A DNA stretch of 64,000 nt from Vibrio sp. HI00D65. Its GTDB lineage: Bacteria; Pseudomonadota; Gammaproteobacteria; Enterobacterales; Vibrionaceae. Shown one piece after another: positions 17,010-26,262 of the stretch; the stretch's first letter is position 1; every line of letters starts with the position of its first letter. The DNA lies in assembly GCF_001635455.1 (NCBI RefSeq), contig NZ_LWEH01000255.1, positions 238,991-302,990 on the forward strand, in the 5' to 3' direction. The notes under the pieces were generated by a model, which worked only from the letters and a program-made list of their open reading frames with translations, was not told where the DNA came from and did no database searches. Position numbers and translations under genes: made by a program.

Positions 17010-17040
17010 ATCGGGGGCCTCATTTTGGCCCCTGATTTTT
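17010..17040 (+). terminator. Attenuator/terminator hairpin between rpsB and tsf
   Basis: ATCGGGGGCC and GGCCCCTGAT form a strong stem with a TCATTTT loop, followed by TTTTT. It sits 33 bases before the tsf ATG and would lower tsf readthrough relative to rpsB. Confidence 0.8.
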
Positions 17041-17072
17041 ACCTTATTTTCGAATCAACCGAGGAATAGAGA

Positions 17073-17918
17073 ATGGCAACTGTAACTGCTGCTCTAGTTA
17101 AAGAACTTCGCGAGCGCACTGGCGCTGGCATGATGGAATGTAAGAAAGCGCTTGTAGAAGCAAACGCTGACATCGAACTAGCAATTGAAAATATGCGTAA
17201 ATCTGGCGCAGCGAAAGCAGCTAAGAAAGCTGGTAACGTTGCTGCTGAAGGCGCAATCATCATCAAAGAAGAGAACGGTGTAGCTGCTCTTCTTGAAGTT
17301 AACTGTCAAACTGACTTCGTAGCAAAAGATGCTAGCTTCACTGCATTCGCAGAAGAAGTAGCAGCTGACGCAGTAGCTACTCAAGCTTCTGTAGAAGAGC
17401 TACAAGCTAAGTTCGAAGAAACTCGCGTTGCTCTAGTTGCAAAAATCGGCGAAAACATCAACATCCGTCGCGTAGCATACGTACAAGGTGCTGCTCTAGC
17501 TTCTTACCGTCACGGTGAGAAAATCGGTGTTGTTGTAGCTGGTGAAGGCGAAGCTGAAACCCTTAAGCACGTTGCTATGCACGTAGCTGCTTCTCGTCCT
17601 GAGTTTGTTAACCCAGAAGACGTACCAGCAGACGTAGTTGCTAAAGAGAAAGAAGTTCAAGTTGAAATCGCTATGAACGAAGGTAAGCCTCAAGAGATCG
17701 CTGAGAAAATGGTTATCGGCCGTATGAAGAAATTCACGGGTGAAATCTCTCTAACAGGACAAGCTTTCATCATGGAACCTAAGAAAACTGTTGGCGAAAT
17801 CCTTAAAGAAAAAGGCGCTGCAGTATCTAACTTCGTACGTCTAGAAGTTGGTGAAGGTATCGAGAAAGCTGCTGAAATGAGCTTCGCTGACGAAGTTGCA
17901 GCGGTACAACAAGGTTAA
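17073..17918 (+). CDS. tsf: Translation elongation factor Ts
   Basis: Guanine nucleotide exchange factor for EF-Tu. The 281 residues match family length. The N-terminal UBA-like domain has VKELRERTGAGMMECKKALV (about residues 9-28). The core signature is CQTDFVAKD (about residues 77-85) with the TDFV motif that contacts EF-Tu. The dimerisation and C-terminal modules follow (KFTGEISLTGQAFIMEP). GAGGAATAGAGA precedes the ATG. It is co-transcribed in part with rpsB through the attenuator; a terminator follows. Confidence 0.98.
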   Translation: MATVTAALVKELRERTGAGMMECKKALVEANADIELAIENMRKSGAAKAAKKAGNVAAEGAIIIKEENGVAALLEVNCQTDFVAKDASFTAFAEEVAADAVATQASVEELQAKFEETRVALVAKIGENINIRRVAYVQGAALASYRHGEKIGVVVAGEGEAETLKHVAMHVAASRPEFVNPEDVPADVVAKEKEVQVEIAMNEGKPQEIAEKMVIGRMKKFTGEISLTGQAFIMEPKKTVGEILKEKGAAVSNFVRLEVGEGIEKAAEMSFADEVAAVQQG

Positions 17919-17935
17919 TCCTTAGCGTATTGTTT

Positions 17936-17971
17936 GAAAAAAGACCGTGGCAAATGCTGCGGTCTTTTTAT
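17936..17971 (+). terminator. Rho-independent terminator after tsf
   Basis: Stem AAAAGACCG / CGGTCTTTT extended by G-T pairs and GC around an AAAT loop, ending in five T. Located about 20 bases after the tsf stop. Confidence 0.88.
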
Positions 17972-18079
17972 GAATAGTGAATTATTTTTGAAGGCAACGT
18001 TAGTGGTTATGAATGCAAACTGACTTACTCAGTTTTTATTCATGACTGTTAATCATCAACTCTTTGGAAGGTAAACTCC

Positions 18080-18811
18080 ATGACTACGAACCCTAAACCA
18101 GCGTATCAACGTATTCTGTTAAAACTTAGCGGTGAAGCGCTACAAGGCGAAGAAGGTTTTGGTATTGACCCAACGATCCTTGATCGTATGGCTCAAGAAG
18201 TAAAAGAATTGGTTGAACTAGGCGTTCAAGTTGGTGTTGTTATCGGTGGCGGTAACCTGTTCCGTGGTGCTGGTCTTGCTGAAGCTGGCATGAACCGCGT
18301 TGTTGGTGACCATATGGGTATGCTTGCAACAGTAATGAACGGCCTTGCTATGCGTGACGCTCTGCACCGTGCTTACGTAAACGCACGTGTAATGTCTGCA
18401 ATCCCTCTAAAAGGTGTGTGTGACGACTACAACTGGGCAGATGCAATCAGCCAACTACGTCAAGGTCGCGTTGTGATCTTCTCTGCTGGTACTGGTAACC
18501 CATTTTTCACTACTGACTCTGCTGCATGTCTACGTGGTATCGAAATCGAAGCTGACGTAGTTCTAAAAGCGACAAAGGTAGATGGTGTATTTACTGCTGA
18601 CCCAGTAGCAAACCCAGACGCAGAGCTGTATGATACTTTATCTTACAATACAGTTCTTGAGAAAGAGCTTAAAGTAATGGACTTGGCTGCATTTACGCTA
18701 GCACGTGATCACAAAATGCCAATCCGTGTATTTAACATGAATAAGCCAGGCGCACTACGCCGCGTGGTTATGGGTGAAACTGAAGGTACATTAATCAGCG
18801 ACGCTGACTAA
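18080..18811 (+). CDS. pyrH: UMP kinase
   Basis: Phosphorylates UMP to UDP in pyrimidine nucleotide synthesis. It is a hexameric enzyme of the amino acid kinase fold, inhibited by UTP and activated by GTP in enterics. The 243 residues contain ILLKLSGEALQG (about residues 12-23), VIGGGNLFRG (about residues 54-63), the FSAGTGNPFFTTDSAA block (about residues 135-150) and VLKATKVDGVFTADP (about residues 159-173). GGAAGG lies upstream of the ATG. It sits between tsf and frr as in most gammaproteobacteria. Confidence 0.98.
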   Translation: MTTNPKPAYQRILLKLSGEALQGEEGFGIDPTILDRMAQEVKELVELGVQVGVVIGGGNLFRGAGLAEAGMNRVVGDHMGMLATVMNGLAMRDALHRAYVNARVMSAIPLKGVCDDYNWADAISQLRQGRVVIFSAGTGNPFFTTDSAACLRGIEIEADVVLKATKVDGVFTADPVANPDAELYDTLSYNTVLEKELKVMDLAAFTLARDHKMPIRVFNMNKPGALRRVVMGETEGTLISDAD

Positions 18812-18909
18812 TTTTTCGGGCTTACTGGGGGCTATACTCTGGTAAGCTTTATCCTTATCACTCCAAATAAAAAGCTTTCTTGAAGAAAGAACATAATCAA
18901 GGTGAAATT

Positions 18910-19467
18910 GTGATTAACGAAATCAAAAAAGACGCTCAAGAGCGCATGGAAAAAAGTGTTGATGCACTAAGAAACAGTCTGCAAAAGATTCGTACAGGTC
19001 GTGCACACCCAAGCCTACTTTCTGGCCTTACAGTAGAGTACTACGGTGCACCAACGCCTTTGACTCAAGTTGCTAACGTTATTGCTGAAGACGCTCGTAC
19101 TCTAGCAATCACAGTGTTTGATAAAACATTAACGCCTTTAGTTGAAAAAGCGATCATGACATCTGACCTAGGTCTAAACCCTATGTCTGCGGGTACGGTT
19201 ATCCGTGTTCCACTTCCACCGCTAACGGAAGAGCGTCGTAAAGACCTAGTTAAAATCGTTCGTGGCGAAGCTGAAGGTGGTCGTGTTGCTATCCGTAACA
19301 TCCGTCGTGACGCGAATGGCGATCTAAAAGCACTTCTTAAAGACAAAGAAATCTCTGAAGATGAAGATCGTAAAGCACAAGACGAAATTCAAAAGCTAAC
19401 TGACGCTGCGGTTAAGAACGTAGACGAAGTTCTAGCAACTAAAGAAAAAGAGTTGATGGAAGTTTAA
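18910..19467 (+). CDS. frr: Ribosome recycling factor
   Basis: With EF-G, splits the post-termination ribosome. The 185 residues have the three-helix-bundle pattern: INEIKKDAQERMEKSVDALR at the start, IRTGRAHPSLL (about residues 28-38), and RVPLPPLTEERRKDLVKIVR (about residues 107-126). The start is the GTG at 18910, with AAGGTG six bases upstream, giving the standard 185-residue length. A longer frame from a TTG ten codons earlier would add residues not seen in the family. A terminator follows. Confidence 0.96.
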   Translation: MINEIKKDAQERMEKSVDALRNSLQKIRTGRAHPSLLSGLTVEYYGAPTPLTQVANVIAEDARTLAITVFDKTLTPLVEKAIMTSDLGLNPMSAGTVIRVPLPPLTEERRKDLVKIVRGEAEGGRVAIRNIRRDANGDLKALLKDKEISEDEDRKAQDEIQKLTDAAVKNVDEVLATKEKELMEV

Positions 19468-19491
19468 TTTTCCACATTCTTTTCTTTCCGG

Positions 19492-19524
19492 AAAAACGCT
19501 GTACTCACTGTTCAGCGTTTTTTT
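19492..19524 (+). terminator. Rho-independent terminator after frr
   Basis: AAAAACGCTG and CAGCGTTTTTTT form the stem, with an 11-base loop. It separates frr from the uppS-cdsA-dxr run. Confidence 0.85.
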
Positions 19525-19565
19525 ATGCTACTCTGTTCGACTATTAGAATTTGATTCACTCTTTT

Positions 19566-20318
19566 ATGCATAATTCTCAAGCGTTCACAGACTCTCTTCC
19601 TAAACACATTGCTGTCATTATGGATGGTAATGGTCGCTGGGCAAAAGCTCAGGGCAAGCCTCGCGTCTTTGGTCATAAAAACGGTGTTCAAGCCGTTCGC
19701 AAAACCATCTCTTCTGCTGCCAGACTCGGCATTAAAGCCGTTACACTTTTCGCATTCAGTAGCGAGAACTGGCGTCGGCCAGAGGAAGAAGTGGGTATTT
19801 TGATGGAACTCTTTATCTCCGTGCTTTCAAGTGAAGTGAAAAAACTCCATAAAAATAATCTACAACTGCGTGTTATTGGTGATAAAAGTCGTTTCAATGA
19901 TCGACTACAAAAGAAAATCGAAGAAGCGGAAGCTTTGACTAGCACCAATACCGGTATGGTTATCAATATCGCCGCTAACTACGGTGGTAAGTGGGATATT
20001 CAGCAAGCGATGACTTCAATCGCTCAACAGGTAAAGTCTGGCGTTATGAATGTAGAAGACATTGATGAAGCTATGATTACACAGCACCTGACAATGGCGG
20101 ATATTCCTGAAGTTGATCTTCTGATCCGCACCAGCGGTGAATGCCGCATTAGTAATTTCATGCTTTGGCAGTTGGCTTACGCCGAAATGTACTTTACTGA
20201 ACAATTCTGGCCAGACTTTAATGAAGACAGCTTAGTAGAAGCTGTGACTTGGTTTGTAAATCGTGAGCGCCGTTTTGGCTGCACCGGTGAGCAGATTAAA
20301 GCTCTGATGGACAGTTAA
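19566..20318 (+). CDS. uppS: Undecaprenyl diphosphate synthase (cis-prenyltransferase)
   Basis: Extends farnesyl diphosphate with eight isopentenyl units to C55 undecaprenyl diphosphate, the lipid carrier for peptidoglycan and O-antigen. The 250 residues contain HIAVIMDGNGRWAKAQGKPR (about residues 14-33), where Asp20 is the catalytic aspartate. FAFSSENWRRPEEEV (about residues 65-79) and LLIRTSGECRISNFMLWQLAY (about residues 186-206) are the other family blocks. The ATG at 19566 is taken; no clear Shine-Dalgarno precedes it or the TTG five codons upstream, so the start is less certain. cdsA follows 15 bases later. Confidence 0.96.
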   Translation: MHNSQAFTDSLPKHIAVIMDGNGRWAKAQGKPRVFGHKNGVQAVRKTISSAARLGIKAVTLFAFSSENWRRPEEEVGILMELFISVLSSEVKKLHKNNLQLRVIGDKSRFNDRLQKKIEEAEALTSTNTGMVINIAANYGGKWDIQQAMTSIAQQVKSGVMNVEDIDEAMITQHLTMADIPEVDLLIRTSGECRISNFMLWQLAYAEMYFTEQFWPDFNEDSLVEAVTWFVNRERRFGCTGEQIKALMDS

Positions 20319-20333
20319 TAAGGATTTTTTGGT

Positions 20334-21176
20334 TTGAAACAACGAATTATTACGGCGTTGATTTTAGCTCCCCTAGTTATTCTAGGAATTTTCGAGTTAT
20401 CACTTCCTACGTTTATCCTTTCATTGGCGGTTATCTCGTTATTGGGTTACTGGGAGTGGACTCAATTTGTTGAAAGCAAATCGCGTTATGTAGCGTTGAT
20501 TCCAACGGTTGTGGTAAGTGCTGCAAGTTTTGCTTTTATCCCTTTTGATGCATTTAGCCTAAATAACTTGTCGAGTGCTCACTACGCCATTCTAACGATT
20601 GGCTCTATTTGGTGGGTAATCGCAAGTGGTATGGCAGTGACTTACCCTAAGTCTATGCCTGCATGGAAAGACTCATTGTTTCTCCGTCATGGTTTTGGTG
20701 TACTAACTCTGCTGCCATTCTTTTGGAGTGTAGTGATTTTGCGCGCTAACGGTATCGATGTTGATCCATACCACGGTGCAAAACTCGTGATGTTTGTGTG
20801 TCTTCTGGTATGGGCAGCAGACAGTGGTGCTTACTTCTCTGGGAAGAGCTTCGGTAAGCGTAAAATGGCTCCTGCCGTTAGCCCGAACAAGACAATTGAA
20901 GGCCTGATTGGCGGTATCATCACCGCGGTGATTGTGGCTTGGATTTTTGCTGACTGGTTCAATATCCAATTCTCAAGCACTCTACACATGATTGTGATTA
21001 CACTTGTGACCGTTGTTATCTCTGTTCTTGGTGACCTTGTCGAAAGCATGTTCAAGCGTGTTTCTGGGGTCAAAGACAGCAGTAATTTGATTCCTGGTCA
21101 TGGTGGTATACTAGATAGAATCGATAGCTTAACGGCTGCATTCCCTGTCTTTGCTCTGCTTTACTTAGCATTCTAA
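20334..21176 (+). CDS. cdsA: Phosphatidate cytidylyltransferase
   Basis: Makes CDP-diacylglycerol from phosphatidate and CTP in the inner membrane, the entry to all phospholipids. The 280 residues have about eight membrane segments and the C-terminal CDP-DAG synthase signature. GKRKMAPAVSPNKTIEGLIG lies at about residues 179-198. GDLVESMFKRVSGVKDSSNL, followed by IPGHGGILDRIDSL, lies at about residues 232-265. The start is a TTG at 20334, nine bases after AAGGA; no ATG gives a sensible N-terminus. Confidence 0.96.
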   Translation: MKQRIITALILAPLVILGIFELSLPTFILSLAVISLLGYWEWTQFVESKSRYVALIPTVVVSAASFAFIPFDAFSLNNLSSAHYAILTIGSIWWVIASGMAVTYPKSMPAWKDSLFLRHGFGVLTLLPFFWSVVILRANGIDVDPYHGAKLVMFVCLLVWAADSGAYFSGKSFGKRKMAPAVSPNKTIEGLIGGIITAVIVAWIFADWFNIQFSSTLHMIVITLVTVVISVLGDLVESMFKRVSGVKDSSNLIPGHGGILDRIDSLTAAFPVFALLYLAF

Positions 21177-21178
21177 TT

Positions 21179-21203
21179 AAAAGGGCAGTGAATCTGCCCT
21201 TTA
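21179..21203 (+). terminator. Hairpin between cdsA and dxr
   Basis: AAAAGGGCAG and CTGCCCTTT form a stem with a TGAAT loop, followed by TTATTACATTT. The T tract is interrupted, so this is probably a partial terminator or RNA-processing hairpin; dxr starts only 24 bases later. Confidence 0.5.
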
Positions 21204-21226
21204 TTACATTTCTACGGTCATATGTG

Positions 21227-22435
21227 ATGCGAAATATAACTATCCTAGGCGCAACTGGCTCAATTGGTGCAAGTACACTAAAAGTCGTTGAGCAAAACCC
21301 AGATCTTTATTCAGTCGTTGCGCTGGCTGCTGGCTCGAATGTTGAAAAGATGCTGGCGTTAGTAGAAAAGTGGCAACCAAGCTATGTTGCTATGGCTTGT
21401 CCTGATGCTGCATCTCAGCTAACTGACACCTTGTCTATCAATCACCCTAACGTCCAAGTGCTCTCAGGCTCTGAAGGCATATGCAAGGTTGCTTCTTTGG
21501 GGGAAGTGGATACTGTGATGTCTGCGATTGTTGGCGCGGCAGGCCTACTTCCTACTATGTCAGCAGTTAAAGCGGGTAAACGTATCCTGCTGGCAAATAA
21601 AGAAGCCTTGGTGATGTCTGGACAGCTATTTATCGATGCTGTAGAAAAGTATGGCGCTGAACTTCTTCCTGTAGATAGTGAACACAATGCTATCTTCCAA
21701 TGCTTACCACAAAACGTCCAAACCAATCTAGGTTGCTGTGATTTAGAAGCTAATGGTATTAACCATATCCTATTAACTGGTTCTGGTGGCCCTTTCCGTT
21801 ATACTGACGTTGCTGAACTGGAGTCAGTGACTCCTGAACGCGCTATCGCACACCCTAACTGGTCTATGGGACCTAAGATCTCAGTCGATTCTGCGACTAT
21901 GATGAATAAAGGTCTTGAGTACATTGAGGCGAAGTGGCTATTTAATGCGTCTCAAGAGCAGTTAAAGGTGATCATCCACCCTCAATCTGTGATTCATTCT
22001 ATGGTTCAGTACAAGGATGGTTCAGTTCTTGCTCAAATGGGTGAACCAGATATGGCGACACCCATCGCATTGACGATGTCGTATCCTGAACGCACTGAAG
22101 CGGGTGTTAAGCCTCTGGACTTCACTAAAGTCGGTGAACTGACTTTCTTAGAGCCTGACTTCAACCGCTACCCTTGTTTGAAATTAGCCATTGAAGCGTG
22201 TTACTTGGGCCAGCATGCAACGACAGCGATTAACGCAGCAAACGAAATTGCGGTCGACGCTTTCTTGAACAATCAGGTTAAATTTACCGATATTGCTGTC
22301 ATTAACGAACATGTTATGAGCAAAGTATGTGAACAACATAACTCTGAAGGCTTAGATAGCTTGGAAAGCCTGCTTGAGCTAGATAATATGTCTCGTCAAA
22401 TAGCCATTCAATTTATTAAAGAGCAGCTAGCATGA
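21227..22435 (+). CDS. dxr: 1-deoxy-D-xylulose 5-phosphate reductoisomerase
   Basis: NADPH-dependent conversion of DXP to methylerythritol 4-phosphate, the committed step of the MEP isoprenoid pathway. It supplies precursors for UppS. The 402 residues start with the Rossmann motif ILGATGSIGASTL (about residues 5-17). ANKEALVMSG lies near residue 125. LLPVDSEHNAIFQCL (about residues 146-160) holds the metal-binding Asp and Glu. The flexible loop has SMGPKISVDSATMMNKGLE (about residues 215-233). The last bases overlap rseP by four (ATGA). Confidence 0.97.
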   Translation: MRNITILGATGSIGASTLKVVEQNPDLYSVVALAAGSNVEKMLALVEKWQPSYVAMACPDAASQLTDTLSINHPNVQVLSGSEGICKVASLGEVDTVMSAIVGAAGLLPTMSAVKAGKRILLANKEALVMSGQLFIDAVEKYGAELLPVDSEHNAIFQCLPQNVQTNLGCCDLEANGINHILLTGSGGPFRYTDVAELESVTPERAIAHPNWSMGPKISVDSATMMNKGLEYIEAKWLFNASQEQLKVIIHPQSVIHSMVQYKDGSVLAQMGEPDMATPIALTMSYPERTEAGVKPLDFTKVGELTFLEPDFNRYPCLKLAIEACYLGQHATTAINAANEIAVDAFLNNQVKFTDIAVINEHVMSKVCEQHNSEGLDSLESLLELDNMSRQIAIQFIKEQLA

Positions 22436-23790
22436 GTGGAATTCTGTGGAACTTCGCATCTTTTATCATAGCGCTTGGCATTCTGGTCGCGGTTCACGAG
22501 TTTGGACATTTCTGGGTTGCTCGTCGTTGCGGTGTAAAAGTTGAAAAATTCTCGATTGGTTTTGGTAAATCAATCTGGAGCAAAGTTGGCCGTGATGGTA
22601 CGGAATACAGCTTGTCTGTGATTCCACTGGGCGGCTACGTAAAAATGTTCGATGGCCGTGTCGATGACCTAGCAGAAGACGAGCAGCAGTACGCGTTTGA
22701 TAAAAAGCCACTGTGGAAGCGAACCGCGATTGTTGGCGCTGGTCCTGCGTTCAACTTCATTTTTGCTGTGTTTGCATATTGGTTAGTATTTTTGATCGGT
22801 GTGCCAGCTGTTAAGCCCGTGATTGGTGAGGTAACTCCACAATCTATTGCTGCACAAGCCGGAATTGAAACTGGAATGGAACTTAAATCTATTTCGGGAA
22901 TCAAAACCGCAGATTGGGAATCAGTCAATATGGGTTTAATATCGCATATTGGTGATCAATCGATGACAGTAACGGTGTCTTCGCAAGACGATATCGGCTC
23001 TGAGCACCAATTGACGTTGGATATTTCAGACTGGTCGTTCAACCCAGAAACTGAATCTGCAATGACAACGCTTGGCTTTAGACCATACTCTCCAGAGCTC
23101 TCGACAGTGCTGGCTCAAGTGATTGATGATGGTGCTGCTTACTCTGCTGGTCTCGAAGCGGGCGACCAAATTGTTGAAATTAATGGTCAACCAATTGAGT
23201 TGTGGCAATCAGTGGTTGAGTTAATTCGCTCAAACCCAAGGACACCTTTAGACGTTGTCGTATCAAGAAACGGCAGTGAGCAATCACTCGTTATGACACC
23301 GAAAAGCCGCGAGCTTTCTGATGGTTCAACAATCGGCTATGCGGGTATTGCTCCGGAAGTCGCAGAATGGCCAGAAGATTATCGCTTTGAGTTACAATTT
23401 GGTGTAATTGAGTCTGTAGGAAAAGCATTTGATAAAACAGGTCAAATCATTGGTCTGACGCTTACTATGCTGAAGAAGCTCATCGTTGGTGATGTTGGCT
23501 TAAACAACTTAAGTGGCCCAATTTCAATTGCTAAAGGTGCAGGTACAACCGCCGATTACGGTTTGGTTTACTTCCTAGGCTTTTTAGCTCTGATCAGTGT
23601 TAACTTAGGTATTATTAATTTGGTTCCGCTGCCTATGCTTGATGGCGGACATTTGCTCTTTTTCGCTATTGAGGCTGTTACTCGTAAACCAGTCCCTGAG
23701 AAAGTCCAGGAGATGGGATACAGAGTGGGAGGAGCGATCCTCTTCTCTTTAATGGCTCTGGCAATATTTAACGACTTTACTCGTCTGTGA
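22432..23790 (+). CDS. rseP: Sigma-E regulator intramembrane zinc protease RseP
   Basis: Site-2 protease that cuts RseA (anti-sigma-E) inside the membrane after DegS and so releases the envelope stress sigma factor. The 452 residues have the zinc-binding HEFGH at residues 22-26 in the first membrane segment. Two periplasmic PDZ domains cover about residues 125-300. The second metal-ligand motif LVPLPMLDGGHLLFF lies near residue 398 in a later membrane segment. It is translationally coupled to dxr by a four-base overlap and followed by bamA, as in E. coli. Confidence 0.97.
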   Translation: MSGILWNFASFIIALGILVAVHEFGHFWVARRCGVKVEKFSIGFGKSIWSKVGRDGTEYSLSVIPLGGYVKMFDGRVDDLAEDEQQYAFDKKPLWKRTAIVGAGPAFNFIFAVFAYWLVFLIGVPAVKPVIGEVTPQSIAAQAGIETGMELKSISGIKTADWESVNMGLISHIGDQSMTVTVSSQDDIGSEHQLTLDISDWSFNPETESAMTTLGFRPYSPELSTVLAQVIDDGAAYSAGLEAGDQIVEINGQPIELWQSVVELIRSNPRTPLDVVVSRNGSEQSLVMTPKSRELSDGSTIGYAGIAPEVAEWPEDYRFELQFGVIESVGKAFDKTGQIIGLTLTMLKKLIVGDVGLNNLSGPISIAKGAGTTADYGLVYFLGFLALISVNLGIINLVPLPMLDGGHLLFFAIEAVTRKPVPEKVQEMGYRVGGAILFSLMALAIFNDFTRL

Positions 23791-23838
23791 ATGGTTTCTC
23801 ACAGGCATTGGTAGTAGCAAGGAATAATTAGAATAAGT

Positions 23839-26244
23839 ATGGCGATTAAGCAAATTCTGTTCGCAAGTCTATTGGCCACCAGTGTGGCTGCGAACGGTGC
23901 ACAAAACTTTGTAGTTCAAGATATCAAGATCGAAGGTTTACAGCGTGTTGCACTTGGTGCGGCTCTACTGAAAATGCCAGTGCGTATTGGCGATGATGTA
24001 GATGAAAGTGATGTCTCTGAGATCATTCGTGCATTGTACGCTTCGGGTAACTTTGAAGACGTTAAAGTGCTTCGCGATGAAGGTGTCTTGATTGTTCAAG
24101 TGAAAGAACGACCAACCATCGCAAGTATCTCTTTCTCGGGCAACAAAGCGATCAAAGAAGAACAACTTCAGCAGAACCTAGATGCATCTGGTGTTCGTGA
24201 AGGTGAGGCTCTTGACCGTACTACGCTAAGTAACATTGAGAAAGGCCTTGAAGATTTTTACTACAGTGTTGGTAAGTATAATGCGACAGTAAAAGCGGTT
24301 GTAACACCTCTGCCACGTAACCGTTCTGACCTTAAATTTGTCTTTACTGAAGGCGTTTCAGCTAAGATTCAGCAAATTAACTTTATCGGTAACGAAGTGT
24401 TTACTGATGAAGAACTGCTTAGCCGCTTTAATCTAAATGTAGATGTGGCTTGGTGGAACTTCCTAGCGGATGAAAAATACCAGAAGCAAGTGCTCGCTGG
24501 TGATATTGAAGCGCTTAAATCTTACTACCTTGACCGTGGTTACCTGAAATTTAAGGTTGACTCTACGCAGGTGGCTATATCTCCAGATAAGAAAGGTGTT
24601 TACATTACGCTTGGCCTAGATGAAGGCGAAGCTTACACTGTTAAAGACGTATCATTCCGCGGTGAGCTTATCGGCCGCGAAGCTGATTTTGAAGCGCTTG
24701 TGCCATTTGAAGACGGTGATATTTATAACGGTTCTTCTGTGACATCACTGGAAGAAGGCGTTAAGCGTATTCTTGGTGAGTCAGGTTATGCGTATCCACA
24801 AGTTCGTACGATTCCAGAATTCAATGACGAAACCAAAGAGGTTTCATTGGTTATTAACGTAGAAGCGGGTAGCCGTATCTACGTGCGTGACATTCGTTTT
24901 ACAGGTAACAACTCGACAAAAGACGAGGTGTTACGTCGTGAAATGCGCCAAATGGAAGGCAGCTGGCTTAACTCTAAATCGATTGATACTGGTAAGAGCC
25001 GTCTTAACCGTTTAGGTTTCTTCGAAACAGTTGATGTACAAACCGTTCGTGTACCAGGCAGCGAAGACCAAGTTGATTTGGTTTACAACGTTAAAGAAGC
25101 AAACTCTGGTAGCATCAACTTTGGTGTCGGCTACGGTACTGAATCTGGTGTGAGCTTCCAGGTTGGTCTTCAACAAGATAACTTTGCGGGCTCTGGTAAC
25201 CGTGTTGGCGTAAGTGCCATGATGAACGATTACCAAAAGAACGTGAGCTTAGACTACCGTGACCCATACTGGAACCTAGATGGTGTGAGCTTGGGCGGTA
25301 AGGTATTCTACAACGAATTTGAAGCATCTGAGGCGGGTATCATTGACTATACCAACCAAAGCTATGGTACGAACTTAACATGGGGTTTCCCTATGGATGA
25401 GCTAAACCGTCTCGAGTTTGGTGTTGGCTACACACATAACAAGATCGGTAACGTACCGACTTATATCCAAGTGGATCAGTTCGCGAGAAGTATCGGGCAA
25501 TACGGTGATGATCATATCTTAACTAATGACTTTGATATCAATATCTCTTGGACACGTAACAACTTGAACCGTGGTTTCTTCCCAACAGAAGGTAACCATC
25601 AACGTGCTTTCGCTAAAATGACAGTACCTGGCTCCGATGCTCAGTACTTCAAAATGCAGTACGATGTAAAACATTACATCCCGCTGACCAAAAAGCACGA
25701 GTTCACACTATTGATGCGTGGCCGATTAGGCTATGGTAATGGTTATGGTCAAACGGATGGTAACGATAACTTGTTCCCATTCTACGAGAACTACTACGCG
25801 GGTGGTTTCACTACCTTACGTGGTTTTGGCTCTAACTCGGCAGGTCCGAAAGCCGTTTACGGAAGCAGCACAGGTAACAACCCAACCTACGACACCGCTA
25901 CGGATGATTCAGTAGGTGGTAACGCGGTTGCTTTGGCAAGTTTAGAGCTAATCGTACCTACGCCGTTTGCGTCTGATGAAGCACGTAGCCAAATTCGTAC
26001 TAGTGTCTTCTTCGATATGGCAAGTGTATGGGATACCGAATTTGTAGACCGCGGCGCACCTAACAGTGGCAGTAAGTACTACTACGATTACTCTGATCCA
26101 ACGAATTACCGTTCATCTTATGGTGCCGCTCTTCAATGGATGTCACCGATGGGCCCATTGGTTTTCTCTCTGGCGAAACCAATTAAAATTTACGAAGGTG
26201 ATGATGAGGAATTCTTCACATTCACCATTGGTAGAACTTTCTAA
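23839..26244 (+). CDS. bamA: Outer membrane protein assembly factor BamA
   Basis: Central Omp85 subunit of the BAM complex, which folds beta-barrel proteins into the outer membrane. The 801 residues start with a signal peptide (cleavage probably after VAANGA, about residue 21). Five POTRA repeats span about residues 24-420; for example, FVVQDIKIEGLQRVALGAAL opens POTRA1. A C-terminal 16-strand barrel contains YENYYAGGFTTLRGFGSNS, the loop-6 VRGF/LRGF-type motif, at about residues 652-670. It ends in FTIGRTF with the aromatic C-terminal residue expected. AAGGAAT precedes the ATG; skp follows in 18 bases. Confidence 0.98.
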   Translation: MAIKQILFASLLATSVAANGAQNFVVQDIKIEGLQRVALGAALLKMPVRIGDDVDESDVSEIIRALYASGNFEDVKVLRDEGVLIVQVKERPTIASISFSGNKAIKEEQLQQNLDASGVREGEALDRTTLSNIEKGLEDFYYSVGKYNATVKAVVTPLPRNRSDLKFVFTEGVSAKIQQINFIGNEVFTDEELLSRFNLNVDVAWWNFLADEKYQKQVLAGDIEALKSYYLDRGYLKFKVDSTQVAISPDKKGVYITLGLDEGEAYTVKDVSFRGELIGREADFEALVPFEDGDIYNGSSVTSLEEGVKRILGESGYAYPQVRTIPEFNDETKEVSLVINVEAGSRIYVRDIRFTGNNSTKDEVLRREMRQMEGSWLNSKSIDTGKSRLNRLGFFETVDVQTVRVPGSEDQVDLVYNVKEANSGSINFGVGYGTESGVSFQVGLQQDNFAGSGNRVGVSAMMNDYQKNVSLDYRDPYWNLDGVSLGGKVFYNEFEASEAGIIDYTNQSYGTNLTWGFPMDELNRLEFGVGYTHNKIGNVPTYIQVDQFARSIGQYGDDHILTNDFDINISWTRNNLNRGFFPTEGNHQRAFAKMTVPGSDAQYFKMQYDVKHYIPLTKKHEFTLLMRGRLGYGNGYGQTDGNDNLFPFYENYYAGGFTTLRGFGSNSAGPKAVYGSSTGNNPTYDTATDDSVGGNAVALASLELIVPTPFASDEARSQIRTSVFFDMASVWDTEFVDRGAPNSGSKYYYDYSDPTNYRSSYGAALQWMSPMGPLVFSLAKPIKIYEGDDEEFFTFTIGRTF

Positions 26245-26262
26245 TATTTAAAGGACAATATT